Notes: generated by a model not told the origin, from the letters alone. 24,763 nucleotides of DNA from JAYEJW01 sp034716535 (GCA_034716535.1 JAYEJW010000569.1:1-24763); one strand, 5' to 3'. Numbered from the stretch's first letter, positions 8,128 through 16,518 are shown. Translations and numbers: made by a program.

Positions 8128-9408
8128 ATGTCAGCTCCACGCCATCTGATCGCGACCGCTTTGAGCGCGCTCGCACTGTCCAACGCTGGCGCCGGCGGCC
8201 TGCTCGACCAGGGGCTCGAACAGGCGGCGCAAGCGCCGATCCGTGAGGGCGAGAAGCCTGTCATTCCGCTGGATACCAAGGACCCGAGCTACAACATTTG
8301 GAGTACCCTGCGGGACTTCAGCAAGGACCCCAAGCGTGAGCCTGGCCCCATCAACATTCAGAAGTACGATCTCGGCATGTCCTGGATGGGTATACCGACC
8401 TTCTTCCATCTGCCCGTGGCCCTAACCCCCGAGGACCTTAAAGCCGGCAAGGTCGAGGTGGCCATCATGGGCGCCTATACCGATATGGGCAGTGGTATGC
8501 GTGGGGCGGCTCACGGCCCGAATGCATTCCGCAACTCCGAGGTGTATGGCGGATGGGGTGTCATCGCTACGCCCCACATGCACGTCATGGTGGACCCGTT
8601 CAAGCAGCTCACTGCCGTGGACTACGGCGACGCACCCATTGATTACATGAGCACCGAGCGCAGCATTCACGCCATTCGCGAGTTCGTGCGCCAGTCGGCG
8701 GCGGTCGAGTACGAGCCTGGCAAGCACGTCATGCCCATCATCATCGGCAGCGACCATTCTCTGATGCACCCGGACGTGGCCGCCCTAACTGACGTCTACG
8801 GCAAGGGCAACGTGGGGGTCATCCACTTCGACGCCCATTACGATGCGAGCAAGTACGGGATGGGGCACCTGATCAATCACGGCATGCCCGTCTACCGGCT
8901 GATCGAGGAGGGTCTGGTCCCGGGCAAGAACTTCATCCAGGTGGGGCTGCGCGGCTACTACCCAGACGAGGAGAGCTTCAAGTGGATGCGGGAGAACAAC
9001 TTCCGCTACCACACCATGGCCGAGGTGGAGAAGCGCGGGTGGGACGCGGTGATGGAAGACATCATCGCGGAGGCCAACGACGGCCCTGACTACCTGTTCA
9101 TCTCCTTCGACATCGACGTGCTCGATCCCGCCTTTGTGCCAGGCACTGGTACGCCCGAGCCGGGTGGACTTACACCCCGGGAGGCATTCCCACTCGTCCG
9201 CCGCCTGTGTGCAGAGAGCAATGTGGTGGGCTTTGAGCTGGTGGAGCTCAATCCCCTGGTCGACCCGACCTATGTCTCCGCCATGAATGCCAACCGCATC
9301 GTACGCGAGTGCCTGACAGGGATGGCGATGCGCAAGATGGGGCTTACGGAAAAGCATTACCTCAGCCCGTTGACAACGGACAACGGCCAACAGAAGGAAC
9401 CGCGTTGA
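8128..9408 (+). CDS. Exported ureohydrolase (arginase/agmatinase superfamily)
   Basis: Metal-dependent hydrolase of 426 residues, expected to cleave a guanidino or amidino group, releasing urea from substrates such as agmatine or guanidino acids. All six metal ligands of the family are visible: His210 (IIIGSDHS), Asp235, His237 and Asp239 (HFDAHYDAS), Asp328 and Asp330 (SFDIDVLDP). The downstream PGTGTPEPGGLT motif is also intact. The usual GGDHS reads GSDHS. The start has a good GGAGG site 9 bases upstream. The N-terminus (MSAPRHLIATALSALALSNA) looks like a Sec signal peptide, and the protein carries about 85 extra residues before the catalytic core; most family members are cytoplasmic and near 300 residues. 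It is followed after 90 bases by a carrier fused to a solute-binding domain. Substrate specificity (agmatine, guanidinobutyrate, guanidine or other) cannot be assigned. Confidence 0.88.
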   Translation: MSAPRHLIATALSALALSNAGAGGLLDQGLEQAAQAPIREGEKPVIPLDTKDPSYNIWSTLRDFSKDPKREPGPINIQKYDLGMSWMGIPTFFHLPVALTPEDLKAGKVEVAIMGAYTDMGSGMRGAAHGPNAFRNSEVYGGWGVIATPHMHVMVDPFKQLTAVDYGDAPIDYMSTERSIHAIREFVRQSAAVEYEPGKHVMPIIIGSDHSLMHPDVAALTDVYGKGNVGVIHFDAHYDASKYGMGHLINHGMPVYRLIEEGLVPGKNFIQVGLRGYYPDEESFKWMRENNFRYHTMAEVEKRGWDAVMEDIIAEANDGPDYLFISFDIDVLDPAFVPGTGTPEPGGLTPREAFPLVRRLCAESNVVGFELVELNPLVDPTYVSAMNANRIVRECLTGMAMRKMGLTEKHYLSPLTTDNGQQKEPR

Positions 9409-9427
9409 TCCGCCGGAGCGCGAACGA

Positions 9428-9441
9428 TTGTTCGAATTGCA
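9428..9441. promoter_or_regulatory. Small inverted repeat between ureohydrolase and carrier genes
   Basis: CGAAC and GTTCG flank a 4-base centre in the 90-base gap. It is too short for a terminator and has no T-run. It could be an operator or an mRNA hairpin; support is weak. Confidence 0.2.
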
Positions 9442-9498
9442 GCCGGTGGGATGCGAAAGGTATCCTGCTGATCACAAGTTTTGCATAGAAGAAACGCC

Positions 9499-11724
9499 AT
9501 GACCGACGCCGTTCAAGCACAACCCTCTGATACGCCGGCAATATTGAAGCCGAAACGTGGTCTCAGCATGGCCCAGCAGGTTTTAATTGCGCTGCTTCTC
9601 GGCATCGCAGCTGGGCTATTTTTCGGAGACTGGACCACCCAGGTCAAGTTCATTGGGGACATCTATATCGGCCTGCTGCAGATGATGGTGTTGCCCTACA
9701 TCATCATCGCCCTGATCGGCGGCATCGGAAAACTGACTCTCGAGCAGGCCAAGCAGCTCGCCAAGTACGCGGTCATCGTGTTGCTGTTGATGTGGGCGGT
9801 CATAGGGACTGTGCTCGTCCTGCTGCCGCTGGCGCTCCCGGATCTCACCTCGGCGTCGTTCTACAGCTCCAGCCTCGTCGAGCCGGCGAAAGAGATCAAA
9901 CTCATCAATATCTTCATTCCCAAGAACTTTTTTGCTTCCTTGAGCAACAACCAGATACCGGCCGTGGTTGTCTTCTGCATTGCGCTGGGCATCGCACTGA
10001 TCACCGCAAAGGACAAGCAGGAGGTGTTCAAGCTGTTCGATGTCCTGGCCGATGCCGTGATGCGGGTAATCAAGTTCGTGGTCAAGCTGACGCCCATCGG
10101 CGTGTTCGCCATGACCGCCAGCGCCGCGGGCACCATGGGGTTCGAAGAGCTTGGGCGGCTGCAGGGCTATTTCATCCTGTACACGGTCGCGGTGCTGATC
10201 CTGGGGTTTTGGGTCCTGCCCGGCCTGATCGCGAGCCTGACGCCGTTCAAGTACAGAGATGTCGTCAGTATCGCCTGGTCGGCCATGGTCCTGTCCTTCG
10301 CCGCGGCGAAGGTGCTGGTGGCACTGCCGCTCATCATCGAGAGCATCAAGGAGCTGTTCGAGAAGTACGAGGTCAAAGACCCGAACGCCGTCACGGTGGC
10401 CGAGATGCTGGTGCCCATCTCCTATCCCTTCCCCAACACCGGCAAGCTCTTGAGCCTGTTCTTCATTCCGTTCACGGCCTGGTTTGTCGGCTCCCCGATG
10501 GTGTTCGGCGATTACCCTGCATATCTGATCAGCGGCCTGCTGAGCTATTTCGGCAACGTGGCGGTCGCCATGCCGTTTCTGCTCGATCTGATGCGCCTGC
10601 CCGCGGATATGTTCCAGCTCTTTCTGCTCACGGGCGTCTACTGCGGCCGCATGAGCGACGCCCTCGGCGCAATGGACATGTTCACCTTCGCCGCGCTGGT
10701 GGCCTGTGCCTCCAGCGGCATGATGCGGATCCAATGGCGCCGGGTCGTCCTGATTCTGGCAGGGGCCGTGGTTGTGTTTCTGATCGCCATCGTCGGTGTG
10801 CGCACCTATCTGGGCTACATCTCCGAAGGCGCCTACGACAAGGACAAGATGCTCTCTTCCATGCAGCTGATGGAGGAGGTCGTATCCTCCAGCATCGTCG
10901 AGCCCGGGCCCAACCCGGTGCCCCTGAAGGACGGCCAGTCGCGGCTCGATCGGATCAAGGAACGCGGCGTGATCCGTGTCGGTTACGACCCCGACCGTCT
11001 TCCCTTCTCGTACACCAACATCGCCGGGAAGCTTGTGGGGTTCGACATCGACATGGCGCAGCGGCTCGCCCAGGAGCTGGGCGTGACCATCGAGCTTGTC
11101 CCCTTCGCGTTCGACTCCCTGTCCCGGCAGCTGGACGCCGATCACTTCGACATTGCCATGTCGGGGGTTTACGGCACGGCCGAGCAATCCGGGGATATGC
11201 GCTTCTCCGACCCCTACATGTTCGCGACCATGGCACTGGTGGTTCCCGATCACCGGGACGTGGATTTCGCCACGCCCAACGCGATCCGCGGCCTGGAGAA
11301 GGTCCGTATCGGCGTGCACCGGAGTCTCACCGGCGAAGAGGTCGTACATTCCGCGATGAGCGGTTACCCGAATGTGGAGTTCGTCGTTCTGGACTCCTAC
11401 CGCGATTTCTTTGAGCAGGAGGGTGCCGGGGAAGGCCTCGATGCCTTGTACACGGGTGCCGAGAGCGGCTCCGCCTGGACGCTCCTGTATCCGGGCTTCC
11501 AGGTCGTCACACCCTGGTCGGACGACTACACGATCCCGCTCGTCTATCCCTACAGCGGCGACGAGGACAACGAGATGGACGAGTTCATCGACCACTGGGT
11601 CCTGTTAAAGCAGCACGACGGAACGACCGAGAAGGCCCACGAGCACTGGATACTCGGCAAGGGCAGCGAGAAGCGGGCACCGCGCTGGAGCGTCATCCGC
11701 AATGTCCTGGGATGGGTGGACTGA
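9499..11724 (+). CDS. Fusion: DAACS-type secondary transporter with family-3 solute-binding domain
   Basis: Inner-membrane protein of 741 residues. Residues 25-410 are a dicarboxylate/amino acid:cation symporter (GltP/GltPh-like) fold: GDIYIGLLQMMVLPYIIIAL near 54-73 and LTPIGVFAMTASAAGTMGF near 197-215. An extra hydrophobic helix at about 415-437 should bring the chain to the periplasmic side. Residues 480-720 are a bacterial extracellular solute-binding family-3 domain (GVIRVGYDPDRLPFSYTN, LVGFDIDMAQRLAQELG, FDIAMSGVYGTAEQSGDMRF). The carrier lacks the usual signatures: the serine-rich TLP loop reads SFAAAKVLVALP (266-277) and the TM7 NMDG position reads PNTG (312-315). The preferred start is the ATG at 9499 preceded by AGAAG; an upstream TTG at 9481 is less likely. 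It is probably co-transcribed with the ureohydrolase and the DUF3616-like gene. I infer that it imports a small amino-acid-like or guanidino compound. Confidence 0.88.
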   Translation: MTDAVQAQPSDTPAILKPKRGLSMAQQVLIALLLGIAAGLFFGDWTTQVKFIGDIYIGLLQMMVLPYIIIALIGGIGKLTLEQAKQLAKYAVIVLLLMWAVIGTVLVLLPLALPDLTSASFYSSSLVEPAKEIKLINIFIPKNFFASLSNNQIPAVVVFCIALGIALITAKDKQEVFKLFDVLADAVMRVIKFVVKLTPIGVFAMTASAAGTMGFEELGRLQGYFILYTVAVLILGFWVLPGLIASLTPFKYRDVVSIAWSAMVLSFAAAKVLVALPLIIESIKELFEKYEVKDPNAVTVAEMLVPISYPFPNTGKLLSLFFIPFTAWFVGSPMVFGDYPAYLISGLLSYFGNVAVAMPFLLDLMRLPADMFQLFLLTGVYCGRMSDALGAMDMFTFAALVACASSGMMRIQWRRVVLILAGAVVVFLIAIVGVRTYLGYISEGAYDKDKMLSSMQLMEEVVSSSIVEPGPNPVPLKDGQSRLDRIKERGVIRVGYDPDRLPFSYTNIAGKLVGFDIDMAQRLAQELGVTIELVPFAFDSLSRQLDADHFDIAMSGVYGTAEQSGDMRFSDPYMFATMALVVPDHRDVDFATPNAIRGLEKVRIGVHRSLTGEEVVHSAMSGYPNVEFVVLDSYRDFFEQEGAGEGLDALYTGAESGSAWTLLYPGFQVVTPWSDDYTIPLVYPYSGDEDNEMDEFIDHWVLLKQHDGTTEKAHEHWILGKGSEKRAPRWSVIRNVLGWVD

Positions 11725-11728
11725 CGCC

Positions 11729-12850
11729 ATGTCGACAATGGGCTCACACGCCATGAACATCACCGATCCAAGCAGCATTGCGCGAAACCTCCGTGCCCTG
11801 TTCTGTCTGCTGACCTGTCTGACGGTCGCCGACTCGGCTATCGCCGGCAATCAAGAGCCGATGTTCGGTGCGCAACCGGGGTTCTCCTTCGATTGCGACA
11901 ACACCCCGGACAGGCCCTGCCGGAAACTAGCGGCACAGGCTGCAGACAAGTCCATCAAGATCGAATCCTCCAGTGCCGCCTGGTCTGAGCGCTATGGGAA
12001 GGTGATCGTGGTCAGCGACAACTTCAATGATCTCGCGGAGCAGGACGCCGGGCACTACGTTATTGCCTACTTCGGACTGGAGGACGACGGCGGGGAGATT
12101 CCGGTCGAGCCTCTGCTGAGCCGGGAACAGGTCGAGGAATTCCGCCTCTACGACTTGGAAGGCGTGGCCTTGAACGAAGACCGCCTGTATGCCATCGGTT
12201 CCCTTGCGCTGCACGGCAGGAACCCCAAGCGCGACCGGTGGGAGCGGCATCAGTTTCTGCAAATGGACCTGGAGGAAAAGGCCGGGCGTCTGCACGCCGT
12301 CAATCTGACCCATGTGGTCAGTCGCTGGCCCGATTTCCGCGATTGGCTCATTTCCAAATCCGGCTATGAGTGGACTGGAGAGGCGATTCGCGGCAGGGCC
12401 GAAGGCGAGGGCATCAACGTGGAGGCCCTGAGCGCAACTAGTGACGGAAACCTGATCATCGGCTTCCGCGGCCCTCTCTCCGCTGACGGGGGAACTCTGG
12501 CGCTGGAAATCGAATTGCCTCCCACCGCCGACGATGAACCGGTGCTGGTCAAGGAGCACGTGCTCCCACCCGTGGACTTTCCCCAAATCCCAAAAGGCGC
12601 AGAGAAGACGCTGAGGGCGATCACGATGGTTCCGGGTGAGCCCGGCCAGTTCTACGTTGTGCTGGGGCCCAAGGGCTACGAGAAAGAGGAGCTCGTGCTT
12701 GCGCGTTGGAACGCCAAAAACGGAGAACTGACGGAGGCAACGCTTTTGCCCAAGGACTTCGTGGCGGAAGGCGTCACACCGATACCGGGCGGCAAGCTAT
12801 TGGTCGTGGATGACCTCAAGGAGATGATCCTGGTCGCGACGGAGAAATGA
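11729..12850 (+). CDS. Secreted DUF3616-like protein
   Basis: Protein of 373 residues starting 4 bases after the carrier stop, so translation is probably coupled. An ATG at 11753 (MNITDPSSIARN) is an equally possible start; neither has a good ribosome site. A signal peptide with hydrophobic core ALFCLLTCLTVADSA precedes a probable cleavage near residue 39. The body resembles the DUF3616 beta-propeller-like family: YDLEGVALNEDRLYAIGSLA (141-160), GINVEALS (228-235), IGFRGPLS (244-251), then late strands with PIPGGKLLVVDD. The function of the family is unknown. The position directly behind the transporter suggests a periplasmic helper for the same substrate, which is inference from context only. 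Confidence 0.72.
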   Translation: MSTMGSHAMNITDPSSIARNLRALFCLLTCLTVADSAIAGNQEPMFGAQPGFSFDCDNTPDRPCRKLAAQAADKSIKIESSSAAWSERYGKVIVVSDNFNDLAEQDAGHYVIAYFGLEDDGGEIPVEPLLSREQVEEFRLYDLEGVALNEDRLYAIGSLALHGRNPKRDRWERHQFLQMDLEEKAGRLHAVNLTHVVSRWPDFRDWLISKSGYEWTGEAIRGRAEGEGINVEALSATSDGNLIIGFRGPLSADGGTLALEIELPPTADDEPVLVKEHVLPPVDFPQIPKGAEKTLRAITMVPGEPGQFYVVLGPKGYEKEELVLARWNAKNGELTEATLLPKDFVAEGVTPIPGGKLLVVDDLKEMILVATEK

Positions 12851-12923
12851 CGCGGTCCGGCGCCCGTCCGACAACGAGTGGTCAGGTGCGCATCACAATC
12901 ACAAAGTTATGAGGAGGATGAAC

Positions 12924-13772
12924 ATGGCAAAGAAAAGCGATAAGGCCGGCGACAAAAAGGCTGAAAAGGCAGAGGAGAAGGGAACAAAGAAAAAGAAGCT
13001 GTCGAAGCAGGAATACGAGGCAGAGCTGGAGCGGCTGCAAGGCGAGTTGGTTAAGCTTCAGTACTGGGTAAAGGAAAAGGGCCTGCGCGTTGTCGTGGTG
13101 TTCGAGGGGCGGGATGCGGCCGGCAAGGGCGGTGTCATCAAGCGCATCACCGAACGCGTGAGCCCCCGTACGTTTCGGGTCGTGGCGCTACCAGCGCCCA
13201 CGGAGAGGGAAAAGACCCAGATGTACATCCAGCGCTACCTCGCCCATTTCCCCGCTGCCGGTGAGGTCGTGATCTTCGATCGCAGCTGGTACAACCGGGC
13301 GGGTGTCGAGCATGTCATGGGTTTCTGTACGGATAAGGAGTATGACGGCTTCATGGAGGACTGTCCGGATCTCGAACGCTACTTCATCGACGAGGGAATC
13401 ACCCTGATCAAATACTGGTTCGATGTCGGTATGGAGGAGCAGGCCCGCCGGTTCCAGTCGCGTATTGAGGACCCGCGGAAGATATGGAAGCTCAGCCCCA
13501 TGGACCTTGAGTCCTACAAGCGCTGGTACCAGTATTCCAAGGCGAGAGACAAGATGCTGGAGGCCACGGATACCGACGATGCCCCTTGGTACGTTGTGCG
13601 TTCGGACGACAAGAAGCGGGCGCGTCTCAACTGCATCTCCCACTTCCTGGGTGAGTTCCCTTACAAAGAGTTGCCGCGGGAAAAGGTCGACCTGGGCAAG
13701 CGCAACATGAAGGGCAAATACGACGACCATGCCAAGCTCGAAGGCCGAAGGTTCATCCCGGAGAAGTACTGA
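12924..13772 (+). CDS. ppk2: Polyphosphate kinase 2 (PPK2, class I-like)
   Basis: Cytoplasmic enzyme of 282 residues that transfers phosphate between polyphosphate and nucleotides (typically ADP or GDP to the triphosphate). Walker A is GRDAAGKGG (62-70) and Walker B DRSWYNR (119-125). The lid region VRSDDKKRARLNCISHFL (225-242) is typical of PPK2. I chose the ATG at 12924 because GAGGAGG lies 6 bases upstream; the ATGs at 12909 and 12918 overlap or abut that site. Residues 3-27 form a Lys/Glu/Ala-rich charged extension. It lies 73 bases after the DUF3616-like gene and may have its own promoter. The single-domain size fits class I, which mostly uses polyphosphate to make nucleoside triphosphates. 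Confidence 0.93.
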   Translation: MAKKSDKAGDKKAEKAEEKGTKKKKLSKQEYEAELERLQGELVKLQYWVKEKGLRVVVVFEGRDAAGKGGVIKRITERVSPRTFRVVALPAPTEREKTQMYIQRYLAHFPAAGEVVIFDRSWYNRAGVEHVMGFCTDKEYDGFMEDCPDLERYFIDEGITLIKYWFDVGMEEQARRFQSRIEDPRKIWKLSPMDLESYKRWYQYSKARDKMLEATDTDDAPWYVVRSDDKKRARLNCISHFLGEFPYKELPREKVDLGKRNMKGKYDDHAKLEGRRFIPEKY

Positions 13773-13775
13773 CTC

Positions 13776-13808
13776 GGGGTTGAAGCCGCAAACCTTGGTT
13801 TGAGCCCC
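13776..13808 (+). terminator. Stem-loop after ppk2, possible terminator
   Basis: An outer GGGG (13776-13779)/CCCC (13805-13808) pairing encloses a perfect CAAACC-TT-GGTTTG palindrome at 13789-13802, starting 4 bases after the ppk2 stop. No T-run follows, so intrinsic termination is uncertain; it may instead protect the mRNA 3' end. Confidence 0.35.
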
Positions 13809-13870
13809 AGGCGCAGGGTACTGTTTGAACCCGATCATAAGTTGCAAGACAGTGGCATGGGGTGGACCTC

Positions 13871-15010
13871 ATGGAGGGTTGTCGACTCTGGGGGGTATCG
13901 ATCCTAGTTGCCGCAGTCAGCGGCGTGGCTTCGCCGATGCAGGCATCCGCCATCGAGCTTGGTGAACTAGTCGCTATCCACGGAGCTGCGCGTGGCATTG
14001 TCCAGCACGGCCGCTATAAGAACGCCACCAACGAAGAAGATCAGGAACTGGATCAAGAGACCCGCGGCGCAGCCATCGTCGATCTCGATATTGATTTTCA
14101 CCCGACTCCGCTCGACACCTTCTGGGCGCGACTGCGCTTTGCTGGAGGCAACGCCCTCAACGACGTCGGCGGCATCGAGCTTCCGCCGTACAACGGTCCC
14201 CTCGAGGACGATGTCAAGGACATCAACGGTAGCGGGCGAAACTACCTGCTGGAGGCATGGTACCGACATACCTTGGAGTTTACGGATGGGGGGCACCTCG
14301 CCGCAACGGGCGGAATTATCGATTCAACGAGGTACATCGACGAGAACCGGTACGCAAACGACGAGGACACACAGTTCATGAATCCCGCGTTCGCCACGCC
14401 CGATAATCGGCCCGGAGCACCGTCGTACGATCCGGGTGTCGCTCTTGAACTGCACGGCGGCCTGTGGTCGCTCAAGGGCGTCTATATGAAAGGATCCAAC
14501 GAGAGCATCGATGACTTCGACTACTTTGCCGTTCAGGCCGGATACCACCACTCGGCGGCCACCGTGCCGGGTAACTACCGTATTCTCGCTTATCGCGCTG
14601 CCGGCCGTCTGAAGAAACCTAGAGGGCAATCTGACAATGCGAGGATGCACGGACTTGGCGCGTCGATCGATCAAGCGTTAGGAGACGGTTGGGGCATCTT
14701 TTTTCGCGCGTTCATACAAAACGACAAAGAGCCTGTGGTATACGACAGAGACGTATCCGGAGGTATCAGCATTAACGGTCGACACTGGGGAAGGCCTGAT
14801 GACGTGCTGGGAATTGCTTACGCGTACCTGACGGGTTCGGATCAAGCGAAGATTGATCACTCGCACGTCGCCGAGGTCTACCTGAAATTCCACTTCCTGA
14901 GGGATGTCGATGTTACGTTCGACGTTCAATATCAGACTGACCGGATCGACAGTCCTCGGGGCAATCCCCAAGCTTGGATTGTCGGCGGGCGATTGAATTT
15001 CGATTTCTGA
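13871..15010 (+). CDS. OprB-type outer-membrane porin
   Basis: Protein of 379 residues with a signal peptide (MEGCRLWGVSILVAAVSG to about QASA) and a predicted beta-barrel of alternating amphipathic strands ending in the typical terminal aromatic (LNFDF). The segment GGIIDSTRYIDENRYANDED with QFMNPAFA matches the carbohydrate-selective porin OprB pattern 'Gk.d...flD.N.yAnde..qFlN'. The ATG at 13871 has GGGGTGG 5 bases upstream; a GTG at 13862 would add three residues. It probably allows passive entry of small solutes; the sugar specificity implied by the family name is not certain. It lies 98 bases downstream of ppk2 on the same strand with a hairpin between. Confidence 0.82.
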   Translation: MEGCRLWGVSILVAAVSGVASPMQASAIELGELVAIHGAARGIVQHGRYKNATNEEDQELDQETRGAAIVDLDIDFHPTPLDTFWARLRFAGGNALNDVGGIELPPYNGPLEDDVKDINGSGRNYLLEAWYRHTLEFTDGGHLAATGGIIDSTRYIDENRYANDEDTQFMNPAFATPDNRPGAPSYDPGVALELHGGLWSLKGVYMKGSNESIDDFDYFAVQAGYHHSAATVPGNYRILAYRAAGRLKKPRGQSDNARMHGLGASIDQALGDGWGIFFRAFIQNDKEPVVYDRDVSGGISINGRHWGRPDDVLGIAYAYLTGSDQAKIDHSHVAEVYLKFHFLRDVDVTFDVQYQTDRIDSPRGNPQAWIVGGRLNFDF

Positions 15011-15174
15011 TTCAGCGAGAACCTCGCGCACGGATCTCGCGCCGTCCGGGCATCGGCCGTTAGCCTAAGCCCGCAGTTTGGCGCCACGCAAACCTTGCAC
15101 GTCGCATAGCGTTCATCGGGGTTGACTGGCAGGTAAGGTTCTGTATTTCCCGGTTTTTCCTTTAGTGCTTCATC
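15011..15174. other. Non-coding stretch after the porin gene
   Basis: No convincing frame on either strand. A minus-strand frame running back into the porin gene (end 15204) has no recognisable domain and is taken as a shadow. No strong terminator was found. Confidence 0.4.
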
Positions 15175-15560
15175 ATGATACGAAGGCAACCGTACTCTGA
15201 GCACAGATCACGCGCTGTGAGAGCAAAGCGGGTTCCGCTTCGACGCGCCTTGACGCAGCGTACGGTTGCTTGCTTCCTTGTCGCAACGTTTGCGTCGCTG
15301 TTTGCGTTGCCGTCTGCAGCAGTGGAAACCGAGAACCGGTTGTCGGGGGCTTGGAGAGCCTAGATGATCGATCGCTTACTGCTCATGGAGCTGAGCCAGA
15401 CCGGCGACGAGATCACCGGGTCGCCCCACCCGTTCTCAGGATAGATCGCCGGTGCGGATGGCTCGCTTTCCCTGGATATGTCATCGGATAGGTGCTCGTT
15501 TTGATGGGCGGTTCGGCGGGAGCGAGTGGGTCACTGGCAAGCGCGTACGGCAGATCCAGG
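15175..15560 (+). pseudogene. Decayed gene for a small secreted protein
   Basis: A 62-codon frame from the ATG at 15175 encodes an Arg-rich N-terminus and a good signal peptide (RTVACFLVATFASLFALPSAAVE), then ENRLSGAWRA before TAG at 15361-15363. Reading on in the same frame gives IDRLLLMELSQTGDEITGSP, a second TAG (15442-15444), then IAGADGSLSLDMSS to a TGA at 15502-15504. A neighbouring frame continues RIGARFDGRFGGSEWVTGKRV. Together these resemble one small exported beta-rich protein ('LsG.W....drl.LeL.QtGd.itGs') broken by two in-frame stops and a frameshift. The parent family is not identified with confidence. An ISL3 transposase remnant follows immediately. Confidence 0.45.
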
Positions 15561-15587
15561 GGTCCGGACGCGCAGTCGCAAAGCGTC

Positions 15588-15779
15588 CAGGTCGATCTGA
15601 TGCAGGACGGTACACTCGAGTTTCTGCAGGTCGGCTTCGAGGCCGAGGGCTACGAATCGGTGCTCAAGGACACCCGTTGGTTGTTGCTCAAGCGCCCACA
15701 GAACCTCAGCGAGAAACAGGAGATCCGTTTGGTCGAGCGGCAATACAACTTGAAGAGCGTGTGGGCGTGCCTGCTCTAA
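15588..15779 (+). pseudogene. Remnant of an ISL3-family transposase
   Basis: About 63 codons match the C-terminal part of the ISL3 DDE transposase: EGYESVLKDTRWLLLKRPQN, then LSEKQEIRLVE, then QYNLKSV. The usual pattern is 'lLk.tRWlLLkrpenLtekQ..rL.eLlqyNL.tvraYLLKEdf'. Here the 'LLQYNL' region has lost residues (VERQYNL) and the frame ends at VWACLL with TAA, before the conserved 'LKEdF'. The N-terminal zinc and helix-turn-helix parts and the first catalytic Asp are absent. I found no terminal inverted repeats, so this is a relic. Confidence 0.7.
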
Positions 15780-16020
15780 TGCCCGGTGCCGCCGATGGAT
15801 CGGAGTTTCATTTCTGTGACGAAAGCGAGATTCGACTACCCTTGGTGTCGTGGTTCCCCGCAAAGCGGGCGTCATGCACTCGAACTTTGGGGCTCCACTT
15901 GAGATACCGTCGGCACTACCGATGGGGTAGGCCAGAACTGGATCACCGCAGATCCGCTAATCCGTTAGCCCCAGAAATCGTTCTGCGTTAAGTGCCCTGG
16001 TCACGCCGGAGAGATTCGAT
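15780..16020. other. Non-coding stretch between transposase remnant and nitrilase fragment
   Basis: No gene, repeat or terminator could be supported. The last bases contain GGAGAG, a plausible ribosome site for the nitrilase frame at 16021. Confidence 0.4.
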
Positions 16021-16518
16021 ATGGCAACCATCGCGGTCATTCAGCACGCCCCACGCTTTCTCGACCGGGAGGGCACGATCCTACGCGCTGTCGAGCTCGT
16101 CGACGAGGCTGTCGCTGCCGGCGCCGAGCTCGTCATCTTTCCCGAAGCCTTTATTCCCGGTTATCCCGCCTGGATCTGGCGTCTGCGGCCGGGCGGCGAT
16201 TGGGGGTTGAGCGAAGCGCTGCATGCGCGTCTCCTGGACAATGCGGTCGATCTCGAAGGCGACGATCTGCTGCCTCTGCGCGAGGCTGCCAAGCAACGTC
16301 GGGTCACTATCGTCTGCGGCATCGACGAGCGCGACGGCACGCTCAGCCGGGGAACGCTCTACAATACCGTCGTCGTCATCGGGGCTGACGGAAAGATCAT
16401 CAATCGGCACCGAAAGCTCATGCCCACGAACCCCGAGCGGATGATCTGGGGATTCGGCGACGCGACGGGGCTGAAGGTCGTCGATACGCCTTGCGGAAGG
16501 CCGGTCGAGTTCGAGTGA
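16021..16518 (+). pseudogene. Truncated nitrilase (C-N hydrolase) lacking the catalytic cysteine
   Basis: 165 residues that align with the first half of nitrilases, which normally have about 300-350. The catalytic Glu42 (IFPEAFIPGYP) and Lys132 (NRHRKLMPTNPER) are present, and the frame continues WGFGDATGLKVVDTPCGR. The protein then ends in PVEFE-stop at the point where the family shows 'GRigglICWENymPL', which carries the nucleophilic Cys. The protein cannot hydrolyse nitriles by the known Glu-Lys-Cys mechanism. No continuation is visible in other frames downstream, so the 3' half has been deleted rather than frameshifted. The neighbourhood is already decayed (ISL3 relic upstream). The start has GGAGAG 8 bases upstream. 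Confidence 0.85.

Noticed and set aside
9792..11414. 540-codon plus-strand frame inside the carrier gene
   Set aside because: Arg/His-rich +1-type shadow; the transporter and binding-domain motifs lie in the other frame.
9616..11595. 659-codon open frame on the minus strand opposite the carrier fusion
   Set aside because: His/Gln/Asp-rich low-complexity translation with no domain; a codon-bias shadow of the clearly coding plus strand.
14932..15204. 90-codon minus-strand frame overlapping the porin 3' end, with a few Cys residues
   Set aside because: No family match that I can recognise, half of it antisense to the porin, and no ribosome site.
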